From Nymphaea colorata (lineage: Eukaryota > Streptophyta > Magnoliopsida > Nymphaeales > Nymphaeaceae): a DNA stretch of 64,000 bases. The notes under the pieces are model-generated. The model was not told where the DNA came from. It did no database searches and saw nothing but the letters and a program-made list of their open reading frames with translations. A program made the position numbers and the translations under genes. The stretch lies in contig NC_045138.2 of assembly GCF_008831285.2 (NCBI RefSeq), forward strand, positions 14,458,571-14,522,570, given 5' to 3'. Shown here piece by piece: positions 1 through 14,206 of the stretch. Within the stretch, counting starts at the first letter, position 1; each line of letters opens with the position of its first letter.

Positions 1-1288
1 GGATTAGATGATGCCTCTGATCCTAAGCTTTGTTCTAAATCCTGCATGCAACATCCCAAATTGGATTAGATGAGACCTCTGATCCTAACCTTTGTTCGAA
101 ATCCCAAATCCAACATCCCAAACCGGATTAGATCAGACCTCTAATCCATGTCATAGATACAAGCTTGAAATCCAACATCCTAGACCAGATAAGTCCTTAG
201 CTGCTTGTTCAAAATCCGAATCCAACATCTTAGACCGGATGAGATGAGACCTCTGATGCTAAACTTTGGTCGAAAAATTCCGCATGCAACATCTCAAATT
301 GGATTAGATGAGACATCTGATCCTGACTTTTGTTTGAAATCCCAAATCCAACATCCGGAACTGGATTAGATCAGACCTCTAATCCATTTCATAGATGCAA
401 GCTTGAAATTCAACATCCTAGAACAGATAAGATCTTAGCTGCTTGTTCAAAATCCGAATCCAACATCCCTGACCGGATTAGATGAGACGTCTGATCCTGA
501 CCTGTGGTCGAAATCTCAAATGCAACTTCCCAAACCGGATTAGATGAGACCTCTGATCCTGAACTTTGGTCGAAATCCCGCATGCAACATCCCAAACCGG
601 ATTAGATGATGCCTCAGATCCTAAGCTTTCTTCTAAATCCTGCATGCAACATCCCAAACCGGATTAGATGAGACCTTTGATCCTGAACTTTGGTCGAAAT
701 CCCGCATGCAACATCCCAAACTGGATTAGATGATGCCTCTGATCCTAAGCTTTCTTCTAAATCCTACATGCAACATCCCAAACCGGATTAGATGAGACCT
801 CTGATCCTGAACTTTGGTCGAAATCCCACATGCAACATACCAAACCGGATTAGATGAGACCTCTAATCATGAACTTTGGTCGAAATCCCGCATGCAACAT
901 CCCAAACTGGATTAGATGAGCCTCTGATCCTAACCTTTGCTCGAAATCCCAAATCCAACATCCCAAACTGGATTAGATCAGGCCTCTAATCCATGTCATA
1001 TATACAAGCTTGAAATCCAACATCCGAGACCAGTTATGATCTTAGCTGCTTGTTCATAATCCGAGTCCAACATCTTAGACCGGATTAGACGAGACCTCTA
1101 ATCCTAACATTTGGTCGAAATCCCAACTCCAACATCCCAAGTCGGATTAGATGAGACTTCTGATCTTGAACTTTGGTAAAATTTCGAATGCAACATTTCA
1201 AACCGGATTAGTTGAGGCCTCTGATCCCGACCTTTGGTTGAAATCCCAAATCCAACATCCGGAACTAGATTAGATCAGACCTCTAATC

Positions 1289-4200
1289 CATTTCATAGAT
1301 ACAAGCTTGAAATTCAACATCCTAGAACGGATAAGATCTTAGCTGCTTGTTCAAAATCCGAATCCAACATCCCTGGCCGGATTAGATGAGATCTCTCATC
1401 CTAACCTTTGGTCGAAATCCCAAAGCCAACTTCCCAAACCGGATTAGATGAGACCTCTGATCCTGAACTTTGGTCGAAATCCCGCATGCAACATCCCAAA
1501 CTGAATTAGATGATGCCTTTGATCCTAAGCTTTCTTCTAAATCCTGCATGCAACATCCCAAACCGGATTAGATGAGACCTCTGATCCTGACCTTTCGTCG
1601 AGATCCCAAATCCAACAAACCAAACTGGATTAGATCAGGCCTCTAATCCATGTCATAAATACAAAGTTGAAATTCAAACCAGATTAGATGAGACCGTTGA
1701 TCCTGAACTTTGGTCGAAATCCCGCATGCAACATTCCAAACCGGATTAGATGAGACCTCTGATCCTGACCTTTCGTCGAGATCCCAAATCCAACATCCCA
1801 AACTGGATTAGATCAGGCCTCTAATCGATGTCATAGATACAAGCTTGAAATCCAACATCCTAGTCCAGATATGATTTTAGCTGCTTGTGATTCCAACAAT
1901 CTAGACTGTATTAGATGAGATCTCTGATCCTAACCTTTGGTTGAAATCCCAAAGCCAACATCCCAAACCGGATTAGATGAGACCTCTGATCCTGAACTTT
2001 GGTCGAAATCCCGCATGCAACATCCCAAACCGGATTAGATGAGACCTCTGATCCTGACCTTTCGTCGAGATCCCAAATCCAACATCCCAAACTGGATTAG
2101 ATCAGGCCTCTAATCCATGTCATAGATACAAGCTTGAAATCCAACATCCTAGACCAAATATGATCTTAGCTGCTTGTTCAAAATCTGATTCCAACAATCT
2201 AGACCGGACTAGATGAGATCTTTGATCCTAACCTTTGGTCGAAATCCCAAAGCCAACATCCCAAACCGGATTAGATGAGACCTCTGATCCTGAACTTTGG
2301 TTGAAATCCCAAATGCAACATCCCAAACCGGATTAGATGAGACCGTTGATCCTGAACTTTGGTCGAAATCCCGCATGCAACATCCCAAACCGGATTAGAT
2401 GGGACCTCTGATCCTGACCTTTCGTCGAGATCCGAAATCCAACATCCCAAACTGGATTAGATCAGGCCTCTAATCCATGTCATAGATACAAGCTTGAAAT
2501 CCAACATCCTAGACCAGATATGATCTTAGCTGCTTGTTCAAAATCTGATTCCAACAATCTAGACCGGATTAGATGAGATCTTTGATCCTAACCTTTGGTC
2601 GAAATCCCAAAGGCAACATCCCAAACCGGATTAGGTGAGACCTCTGATCCTGAACTTTGGTCGACATCCCGCATGCAACATCCCAAACCGGATTAGATGA
2701 GACCTCTGATCCTGACCTTTCGTCGAGATCCCAAATCCAACATCCCAAACTGGATTAGATCAGGGCCCTAATCCATGTCATAGATACAAGCTTGAAATCC
2801 AACATCCTAGACCAGATATGATCTTAGCTGCTTGTTCAAAATCTGATTCCAACAATCTAGACCGGATTAGATGAGATCTCTGATCCTGACCTGTGGTCGA
2901 AATCCCAAATGGAACATCCCAAACCGGATTAAATGAGACCTCAGATCCTGAACTTTGGTCGGAATCCCGCATGCAACATCCCAAATTGGATTAGATGAGA
3001 CCTCTATTCCTGAACTTTGGTCGAAATCCCGCATGCAACATCCCAAACCGGATTAGATGAGACCTCTGATCCTAAACTTTGGTCGAAATCCCGCATGCAA
3101 CATCCCAAACCGGATTAGATGAGACCTCTGATCCTGAACTTTGGTCGAAATCCCGCATGCAACATCCCAAACCGGATTAGATGAGATCTCTGATCCTAAC
3201 CTTTGCTCGAAATCCCAAATCCAACATCCCAAACTGGATTAGATCAGGCCTCTAATCCATGTCATAGATACAAGCTTGAAATCCAACATCCTAGACCAGA
3301 TATGATCTTAGTTGCTTGTTCAAAATCTGATTCCAACAATCTAGACCGGATTAGATGAGATCTCTGATCCTAACCTTTTGGGGAAATCCCAAAGGCAACA
3401 TCCCAAACCGGATTAGATGAGACCTCTGATCCTGAACTTTGGTCAAAATCCCGCATGCAACATCCCAAACCGGATTAGATGAGACCTCTGATCGTGACCT
3501 TTCGTCGATATCCCAAATCCAACAACCCAAACTGGATTAGATCAGGCCTCTAATCCATGTCATAGATGCAAGCTTGAAATCCAACATCCTAGACCAGATA
3601 TGATCTTAGCTGCTTGTTCAAAATCTGATTCCAACAATCTAGACCGGATTAGATGAGATCTCTGATCCTAACCTTTGGACGAAATCCCAAAGCCAACATC
3701 CCAAACCGGATTAGATGAGACCTCTGATCCTAACCTTTGGTCGAAATCCCAAAGCCAACATGCCAAACCGGATTAGATGAGACCTCTGATCCTAAACTTT
3801 GGTCGAAATCCCGCATGCAACATCCCAAACCGGATTAGATGAGACCTCTGATCCTGAACTTTGGTTGAAATTCCAAATGCAACATCTCAAACTGGATTAG
3901 ATGAGACCTCTGATCCTGACTTTTGGTAGAAATCCTAAATCCAACATCCGGAATTGGATTAGATCATACCTCTAATCCATTTCATAGATGCAAGCTTGAA
4001 ATTCAACGTCCTAAAACAGATAAGATCTTAGCTGCTTGTTCAAAATCCGAATCCAACATCCCTGGCCGGATTAGATGAGACCTCTCATCTTGACCTGTAG
4101 TCGAAATCTCAAATGCAACATCCCAAACCGGATTAGATGAGACCTCTGATCCTGAACTTTGGTCGAAATCCCGCATGCAACATCCCAAACTGAATTAGAT

Positions 4201-7200
4201 GATGCCTTTGATCCTAAGCTTTCTTCTAAATCCTGCATGCAACATCCCAAACCGGATTAGATGAGACCTCTGATCCTGACCTTTCGTCGATATCCCAAAT
4301 CCAACAACCCAAACTGGATTAGATCAGGCCTCTAATCCATGTCATAAATACAAGCTTGAAATCCAAACCGGATTAGATGAGACCGTTGATCCTGAACTTT
4401 GGTCGAAATCCCGCATGCAACATTCCAAACCGGATTAGATGAGACCTCTGATCCTGACCTTTCGTCGAGATCCCAAATCCAACATCCCAAACTGGATTAG
4501 ATCAGGCCTCTAATCGATGTCATAGATACAAGCTTGAAATCCAACATCCTAGACCAGATATGATTTTAGCTGCTTGTGATTCCAACAATCTAGACTGGAT
4601 TAGATGAGATCTCTGATCCTAACCTTTGGTTGAAATCCCAAAGCCAACATCCCAAACCGGATTAGATGAGACCTCTGATCCTGAACTTTGGTCGAAATCC
4701 CGCATGCAACATCCCAAACAGGATTAGATGAGACCTCTGATCCTGACCTTTCGTCGAGATCCCAAATCCAACATCCCAAACTGGATTAGATCAGGCCTCT
4801 AATCCATGTCACAGGTACAAGCTTGAAATCCAACATCCTAGACCAGATATGATCTTAGCTGCTTGTTCCAAATCTGATTCCAACATTCTAGACCGGACTA
4901 GATGAGATCTCTGATCCTAACCTTTGGTCGAAATCCCAAAGCCAACATCCCAAACCGGATTAGATGAGACCTCTGATCCTGAACTTTGGTTGAAATCCCA
5001 AATGCAACATCCCAAACCGGATTAGATGAGACCGTTGATCCTGAACTTTGGTCGAAATCCCGCATGCTACATCCCAAACTGGATTAGATGGGACCTCTGA
5101 TCCTGACCTTTCGTCGAGATCCGAAATCCAACATCCCAAACTGGATTAGATCAGGCCTCTAATCCATGTCATAGATACAAGCTTGAAATCCAACATCCTA
5201 GACCAGATATGATCTTAGCTGCTTGTTCAAAATCTGATTCCAACAATCTAGACCGGATTAGATGAGATCTTTGATCCTAACCTTTGGTCGAAATCCCAAA
5301 GGCAACATCCCAAACCGGATTAGGTGAGACGTCTGATCCTGAACTTTGGTTGAAATCCCAAATGCAACATCTCAAACTGGATTAGATGAGACCTCTGATC
5401 CTGACTTTTGGTAGAAATCCTAAATCCAACATCCGGAATTGGATTAGATCATACCTCTAATCCATTTCATAGATGCAAGCTTGAAATTCAACGTCCTAGA
5501 ACAGATAAGATCTTAGCTGCTTGTTCAAAATCCGAATCCAACATCCCTGGCCGGATTAGATGAGACCTCTCATCCTGACCTGTAGTCGAAATCTCAAATG
5601 CAACATCCCAAACCGGATTAGATGAGACCTCTGATCCTGAACTTTGGTCGAAATCCCGCATGCAACATCCCAAACTGAATTAGATGATGCCTTTGATCCT
5701 AAGCTTTCTTCTAAATCCTGCATGCAACATCCCAAACCGGATTAGATGAGACCTCTGATCCTGACCTTTCGTCGAGATCCCAAATCCAACAACCCAAACT
5801 GGATTAGATCAGGCCTCTAATCCATGTCATAAATACAAGCTTGAAATCCAAACCGGATTAGATGAGACCGTTGATCCTGAACTTTGGTCGAAATCCCGCA
5901 TGCAACATTCCAAACCGGATTAGATGAGACCTCTGATCCTGACCTTTCGTCGAGATCCCAAATCCAACATCCCAAACTGGATTAGATCAGGCCTCTAATC
6001 GATGTCATATATACAAGCTTGAAATCCAACATCCTAGTCCAGATATGATTTTAGCTGCTTGTGATTCCAACAATCTAGACTGTATTAGATGAGATCTCTG
6101 ATCCTAACCTTTGGTTGAAATCCCAAAGCCAACATCCCAAACCGGATTAGATGAGACCTCTGATCCTGAACTTTGGTCGAAATCCCGCATGCAACATCCC
6201 AAACCGGATTAGATGAGACCTCTGATCCTGACCTTTCGTCGAGATCCCAAATCCAACATCCCAAACTGGATTAGATCAGGCCTCTAATCCATGTCATAGA
6301 TACAAGCTTGAAATCCAACATCCTAGACCAGATATGATCTTAGCTGCTTGTTCAAAATCTGATTCCAACAATCTAGACCGGACTAGATGAGATCTTTGAT
6401 CCTAACCTTTGGTCGAAATCCCAAAGCCAACATCCCAAACCGGATTAGATGAGACCTCTGATCCTGAACTTTGGTTGAAATCCCAAATGCAACATCCCAA
6501 ACCGGATTAGATGAGACCGTTGATCCTGAACTTTGGTCGAAATCCCGCATGCAACATCCCAAACCGGATTAGATGGGACCTCTGATCCTGACCTTTCGTC
6601 GAGATCCGAAATCCAACATCCCAAACTGGATTAGATCAGGCCTCTAATCCATGTCATAGATACAAGCTTGAAATCCAACATCCTAGACCAGATATGATCT
6701 TAGCTGCTTGTTCAAAATCTGATTCCAACAATCTAGACCGGATTAGATGAGATCTTTGATCCTAACCTTTGGTCGAAATCCCAAAGGCAACATCCCAAAC
6801 CGGATTAGGTGAGACCTCTGATCCTGAACTTTGGTCGACATCCCGCATGCAACATCCCAAACCGGATTAAATGAGACCTCTGATCCTAACCTTTCGTCGA
6901 GATCCCAAATCCAACATCCCAAACTGGATTAGATCAGGGCCCTAATCCATGTCATAGATACAAGCTTGAAATCCAACATCCTAGACCAGATATGATCTTA
7001 GCTGCTTGTTCAAAATCTGATTCCAACAATCGAGACCGGATTAGATGAGATCTCTGATCCTGACCTGTGGTCGAAATCCCAAATGGAACATCCCAAACCG
7101 GATTAAATGAGACCTCAGATCCTGAACTTTGGTCGGAATCCCGCATGCAACATCCCAAATTGGATTAGATGAGACCTCTGATGCTGAACTTTGGTCGAAA

Positions 7201-10200
7201 TCCCGCATGCAACATCCCAAACCGGATTAGATGAGACCTCTGATCCTAAACTTTGGTCGAAATCCCCGCATGCAACATCCCAAACCGGATTAGATGAGAC
7301 CTCTGATCCTGAACTTTGGTCGAAATCCCGCATGCAACATCCCAAACCGGATTAGATGAGATCTCTGATCCTAACCTTTGCTCGAAATCCCAAATCCAAC
7401 ATCCCAAACTGGATTAGATCAGGCCTCTAATCCATGTCATAGATACAAGCTTGAAATCCAACATCCTAGACCAGATATGATCTTAGTTGCTTGTTCAAAA
7501 TCTGATTCCAACAATCTAGACCGGATTAGATGAGATCTCTGATCCTAACCTTTTGGGGAAATCCCAAAGGCAACATCCCAAACCGGATTAGATGAGACCT
7601 CTGATCCTGAACTTTGGTCAAAATCCCGCATGCAACATCCCAAACCGGATTAGATGAGACCTCTGATCCTAAACTTTGGTCGAAATCCCGCATGCAACAT
7701 CCCAAACCGGATTAGATGAGACCTCTGATCCTGAACTTTGGTCGAAATCCCGCATGCAACATCCCAAACCGGATTAGATGAGATCTCTGATCCTAACCTT
7801 TGCTCGAAATCCCAAATCCAACATCCCAAACTGGATTAGATCAGGCCTCTAATCCATGTCATAGATACAAGCTTGAAATCCAACATCCTAGACCAGATAT
7901 GATCTTAGTTGCTTGTTCAAAATCTGATTCCAACAATCTAGACCGGATTAGATGAGATCTCTGATCCTAACATTTTGGGGAAATCCCAAAGGCAACATCC
8001 CAAACCGGATTAGATGAGACCTCTGATCCTGAACTTTGGTCAAAATCCCGCAAGCAACATCCCAAACCGGATTAGATGAGACCTCTGATCCTGACCTTCC
8101 GTCGAGATCCCAAATCCAACAACCCAAACTGGATTAGATCAGGCCTCTAATCCATATCATAGATGCAAGCTTGAAATCCAACATCCTAGACCAGATATGA
8201 TCTTAGCTGCTTGTTCAAAATCTGATTCCAACAATCTAGACCGGATTAGATGAGATATCTGATCCTAACCTTTGGTCGAAATCCCAAAGCCAACATCCCA
8301 AACCGGATTAGATGAGACCTCTGATCCTAACCTTTGGTCGAAATCCCAAAGCCAACATGCCAAACCGGATTAGATGAGACCTCTGATCCTAAACTTTGGT
8401 CGAAATCCCGCATGCAACATCCCAAACCGGATTGGATGAGACCTCTCATCCTGAACTTTGGTTGAAATTCCAAATGCAACATCTCAAACTGGATTAGATG
8501 AGACCTCTGATCCTGACTTTTGGTAGAAATCCTAAATCCAACATCCGGAATTGGATTAGATCATACCTCTAATCCATTTCATAGATGCAAGCTTGAAATT
8601 CAACGTCCTAGAACAGATAAGATCTTAGCTGCTTGTTCAAAATCCGAATCCAACATCCCTGGCCGGATTAGATGAGACCTCTCATCCTGACCTGTAGTCG
8701 AAATCTCAAATGCAACATCCCAAACCGGATTAGATGAGACCTCTGATCCTGAACTTTGGTCGATATCCCGCATGCAACATCCCAAACTGAATTAGATGAT
8801 GCCTTTGATCCTAAGCTTTCTTCTAAATCCTGCATGCAACATCCCAAACCGGATTAGATGAGACCTCTGATCCTGACCTTTCGTCGAGATCCCAAATCCA
8901 ACAACCCAAACTGGATTAGATCAGGCCTCTAATCCATGTCATAAATACAAGCTTGAAATCCAAACCGGATTAGATGAGACCGTTGATCCTGAACTTTGGT
9001 CGAAATCCCGCATGCAACATTCCAAACCGGATTATAGATGAGACCTCTGATCCTGACGTTTCGTCGAGATCCCAAATCCAACATCCCAAACTGGATTAAT
9101 CGATGTCATAGATACAAGCTTGAAATCCAACATCCTAGACCAGATATGATTTTAGCTGCTTGTGATTCCAACAATCTAGACTGGATTAGATGAGATCTCT
9201 GATCCTAACCTTTGGTTGAAATCCCAAAGCCAACATCCCAAACCGGATTAGATGAGACCTCTGATCCTGAACTTTGGTCGAAATCCCGCATGCAACATCC
9301 CAAACAGGATTAGATGAGACCTCTGATCCTGACCTTTCGTCGAGATCCCAAATCCAACATCCCAAACTGGATTAGATCAGGCCTCTAATCCATGTCACAG
9401 ATACAAGCTTGAAATCCAACATCCTAGACCAGATATGATCTTAGCTGCTTGTTCAAAATCTGATTCCAACATTCTAGACCGGACTAGATGAGATCTCTGA
9501 TCCTAACCTTTGGTCGAAATCCCAAAGCCAACATCCCAAACCGGATTAGATGAGACCTCTGATCCTGAACTTTGGTTGAAATCCCAAATGCAACATCCCA
9601 AACCGGATTAGATGAGACCGTTGATCCTGAACTTTGGTCGAAATCCCGCATGCAACATCCCAAACCGGATTAGATGGGACCTCTGATCCTGACCTTTCGT
9701 CGAGATCCGAAATCCAACATCCCAAACTGGATTAGATCAGGCCTCTAATCCATGTCATAGATACAAGCTTGAAATCCAACATCCTAGACCAGATATGATC
9801 TTAGCTGCTTGTTCAAAATCTGATTCCAACAATCTAGACCGGATTAGATGAGATCTTTGATCCTAACCTTTGGTCGAAATCCCAAAGGCAACATCCCAAA
9901 CCGGATTAGGTGAGACCTCTGATCCTGAACTTTGGTTGAAATCCCAAATGCAACATCTCAAACTGGACCTGACTTTTGGTAGAAATCCCAAATCCAACAT
10001 CCGGAATTGGATTAGATCATACCTCTAATCCATTTCATAGATGCAAGCTTGAAATTCAACGTCCTAGAACAGATAAGATCTTAGCTGCTTGTTCAAAATC
10101 CGAATCCAACATCCCTGGCCGGATTAGATGAGACCTCTCATCCTGACCTGTAGTCGAAATCTCAAATGCAACATCCCAAACCGGATTAGATGAGACCTCT

Positions 10201-13200
10201 GATCCTGAACTTTGGTCGAAATCCCGCATGCAACATCCCAAACTGAATTAGATGATGCCTTTGATCCTAAGCTTTCTTCTAAATCCTTTATGCAACATCC
10301 CAAACCGGATTAGATGAGACCTCTGATCCTGACCTTTCGTCGAGATCCCAAATCCAACAACCCAAACTGGATTAGATCAGGCCTCTAATCCATGTCATAA
10401 ATACAAGCTTGAAATCCAAACCGGATTAGATGAGACCGTTGATCCTGAACTTTGGTCGAAATCCCGCATGCAACATTCCAAACCGGATTAGATGAGACCT
10501 CTGATCCTGACCTTTCGTCGAGATCCCAAATCCAACATCCCAAACTGGATTAGATCAGGCCTCTAATCGATGTCATATATACAAGCTTGAAATCCAACAT
10601 CCTAGTCCAGATATGATTTTAGCTGCTTGTGATTCCAACAATCTAGACTGTATTAGATGAGATCTCTGATCCTAACCTTTGGTTGAAATCCCAAAGCCAA
10701 CATCCCAAACCGGATTAGATGAGACCTCTGATCCTGAACTTTGGTCGAAATCCCGCATGCAACATCCCAAACCGGATTAGATGAGACCTCTGATCCTGAC
10801 CTTTCGTCGAGATCCCAAATCCAACATCCCAAACTGGATTAGATCAGGCCTCTAATCCATGTCATAGATACAAGCTTGAAATCCAACATCCTAGACCAGA
10901 TATGATCTTAGCTGCTTGTTCAAAATCTGATTCCAACAATCTAGACCGGACTAGATGAGATCTTTGATCCTAACCTTTGGTCGAAATCCCAAAGCCAACA
11001 TCCCAAACCGGATTAGATGAGACCTCTGATCCTGAACTTTGGTTGAAATCCCAAATGCAACATCCCAAACCGGATTAGATGAGACCGTTGATCCTGAACT
11101 TTGGTCGAAATCCCGCATGCAACATCCCAAACCGGATTAGATGGGACCTCTGATCCTGACCTTTCGTCGAGATCCGAAATCCAACATCCCAAACTGGATT
11201 AGATCAGGCCTCTAATCCATGTCATAGATACAAGCTTGAAATCCAACATCCTAGACCAGATATGATCTTAGCTGCTTGTTCAAAATCTGATTCCAACAAT
11301 CTAGACCGGATTAGATGAGATCTTTGATCCTAACCTTTGGTCGAAATCCCAAAGGCAACATCCCAAACCGGATTAGGTGAGACCTCTGATCCTGAACTTT
11401 GGTCGACATCCCGCATGCAACATCCCAAACCGGATTAGATGAGACCTCTGATCCTGACCTTTCGTCGAGATCCCAAATCCAACATCCCAAACTGGATTAG
11501 ATCAGGGCCCTAATCCATGTCATAGATACAAGCTTGAAATCCGACATCCTAGACCAGATATGATCTTAGCTGCTTGTTCAAAATCTGATTCCAACAATCT
11601 AGACCGGATTAGATGAGATCTCTGATCCTGACCTGTGGTCGAAATCCCAAATGGAACATCCCAAACCGGATTAAATGAGACCTCAGATCCTGAACTTTGG
11701 TCGGAATCCCGCATGCAACATCCCAAATTGGATTAGATGAGACCTCTGATCCTGAACTTTGGTCGAAATCCCGCATGCAACATCCCAAACCGGATTAGAT
11801 GAGACCTCTGATCCTAAACTTTGGTCGAAATCCCCGCATGCAACATCCCAAACCGGATTAGATGAGACCTCTGATCCTGAACTTTGGTCGAAATCCCGCA
11901 TGCAACATCCCAAACCGGATTAGATGAGATCTCTGATCCTAACCTTTGCTCGAAATCCCAAATCCAACATCCCAAACTGGATTAGATCAGGCCTCTAATC
12001 CATGTCATAGATACAAGCTTGAAATCCAACATCCTAGACCAGATATGATCTTAGTTGCTTGTTCAAAATCTGATTCCAACAATCTAGACCGGATTAGATG
12101 AGATCTCTGATCCTAACCTTTTGGGGAAATCCCAAAGGCAACATCCCAAACCGGATTAGATGATACCTCTGATCCTGAACTTTGGTCAAAATCCCGCATG
12201 CAACATCCCAAACCGGATTAGATGAGACCTCTGATCCTGACCTTTCGTCGAGATCCCAAATCCAACAACCCAAACTGGATTAGATCAGGCCTCTAATCCA
12301 TATCATAGATGCAAGCTTGAAATCCAACATCCTAGACCAGATATGATCTTAGCTGCTTGTTCAAAATCTGATTCCAACAATCTAGACCGGATTAGATGAG
12401 ATCTCTGATCCTAACCTTTGGTCGAAATCCCAAAGCCAACATCCCAAACCGGATTAGATGAGACCTCTGATCCTAACCTTTGGTCGAAATCCCAAAGCCA
12501 ACATGCCAAACCGGATTAGATGAGACCTCTGATCCTAAACTTTGGTCGAAATCCCGCATGCAACATCCCAAACCGGATTAGATGAGACCTCTGATCCTGA
12601 ACTTTGGTTGAAATTCCAAATGCAACATCTCAAACTGGATTAGATGAGACCTCTGATCCTGACTTTTGGTAGAAATCCTAAATCCAACATCCGGAATTGG
12701 ATTAGATCATACCTCTAATCCATTTCATAGATGCAAGCTTGAAATTCAACGTCCTAAAACAGATAAGATCTTAGCTGCTTGTTCAAAATCCGAATCCAAC
12801 ATCCCTGGCCGGATTAGATGAGACCTCTCATCTTGACCTGTAGTCGAAATCTCAAATGCAACATCCCAAACCGGATTAGATGAGACCTCTGATCCTGAAC
12901 TTTGGTCGAAATCCCGCATGCAACATCCCAAACTGAATTAGATGATGCCTTTGATCCTAAGCTTTCTTCTAAATCCTGCATGCAACATCCCAAACCGGAT
13001 TAGATGAGACCTCTGATCCTGACCTTTCGTCGATATCCCAAATCCAACAACCCAAACTGGATTAGATCAGGCCTCTAATCCTTATCATAAATACAAGCTT
13101 GAAATCCAAACCGGATTAGATGAGACCGTTGATCCTGAACTTTGGTCGAAATCCCGCATGCAACATTCCAAACCGGATTAGATGAGACCTCTGATCCTGA

Positions 13201-14206
13201 CCTTTCGTCGAGATCCCAAATCCAACATCCCAAACTGGATTAGATCAGGCCTCTAATCGATGTCATAGATACAAGCTTGAAATCCAACATCCTAGACCAG
13301 ATATGATTTTAGCTGCTTGTGATTCCAACAATCTAGACTGGATTAGATGAGATCTCTGATCCTAACCTTTGGTTGAAATCCCAAAGCCAACATCCCAAAC
13401 CGGATTAGATGAGACCTCTGATCCTGAACTTTGGTCGAAATCCCGCATGCAACATCCCAAACAGGATTAGATGAGACCTCTGATCCTGACCTTTCGTCGA
13501 GATCCCAAATCCAACATCCCAAACTGGATTAGATCAGGCCTCTAATCCATGTCATAGATACAAGCTTGAAATCCAACATCCTAGACCAGATTTGATCTTA
13601 GCTGCTTGTTCAAAATCTGATTCCAACAATCTAGACCGGACTAGATGAGATCTCTGATCCTAACCTTTGGTCGAAATCCCAAAGCCAACATCCCAAACCG
13701 GATTAGATGAGACCTCTGATCCTGAACTTTGGTTGAAATCCCAAATGCAACATCCCAAACCGGATTAGATGAGACCGTTGATCCTGAACTTTGGTCGAAA
13801 TCCCGCATGCAACATCCCAAACCGGATTAGATGGGACCTCTGATCCTGACCTTTCGTCGAGATCCGAAATCCAACATCCCAAACTGGATTAGATCAGGCC
13901 TCTAATCCATGTCATAGATACAAGCTTGAAATCCAACATCCTAGACCAGATATGATCTTAGCTGCTTGTTCAAAATCTGATTCCAACAATCTAGACCGGA
14001 TTAGATGAGATCTTTGATCCTAACCTTTGGTCGAAATCCCAAAGGCAACATCCCAAACCGGATTAGATGAGACCTCTGATCCTGAACTTTGGTCGACATC
14101 CCGCATGCAACATCCCAAACCGGATTAGATGAGACTTCTGATCCTGACCTTTCGTCGAGATCCCAAATCCAACATCCCAAACTGGATTAGATCAGGGCTC
14201 TAATCC
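1289..14206. repeat. Homogenised higher-order-repeat core of the satellite
   Basis: Using the 57-bp variant as anchor (approximate positions), block-opening copies of the CATTTCATAGATGC type lie at 1289, 3981, 5462, 8575, 10030 and 12722. They define blocks of 2692, 1481, 3113, 1455 and 2692 bp, so long and short blocks alternate. Anchor spacings inside the long blocks are 360-179-289-360-298-482-300-424 (first), 361-178-290-360-297-483-422-299-423 (second) and 362-178-288-360-298-484-299-423 (third). The second is the same as the others plus one 422-bp module. Short blocks read about 357-178-289-360-297. Diagnostic substitutions also recur at the same places, for example CCTAAAACAG near 4013 and 12756. 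A further short-type block starts at 12722 and its pattern breaks up after about 14.2 kb. Confidence 0.88.
7431..7853. repeat. 422-bp extra module, tandem duplication inside a long block
   Basis: This interval (one 112-bp variant pair plus five 62-bp monomers) is the only difference in module count between the 3113-bp block starting at 5462 and the 2692-bp blocks starting at 1289 and 10030. It ends with the TTTTGGGGAAATCCC variant also seen just upstream (near 7550 and 7974), as expected for a recent unequal exchange within the block. Confidence 0.8.
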
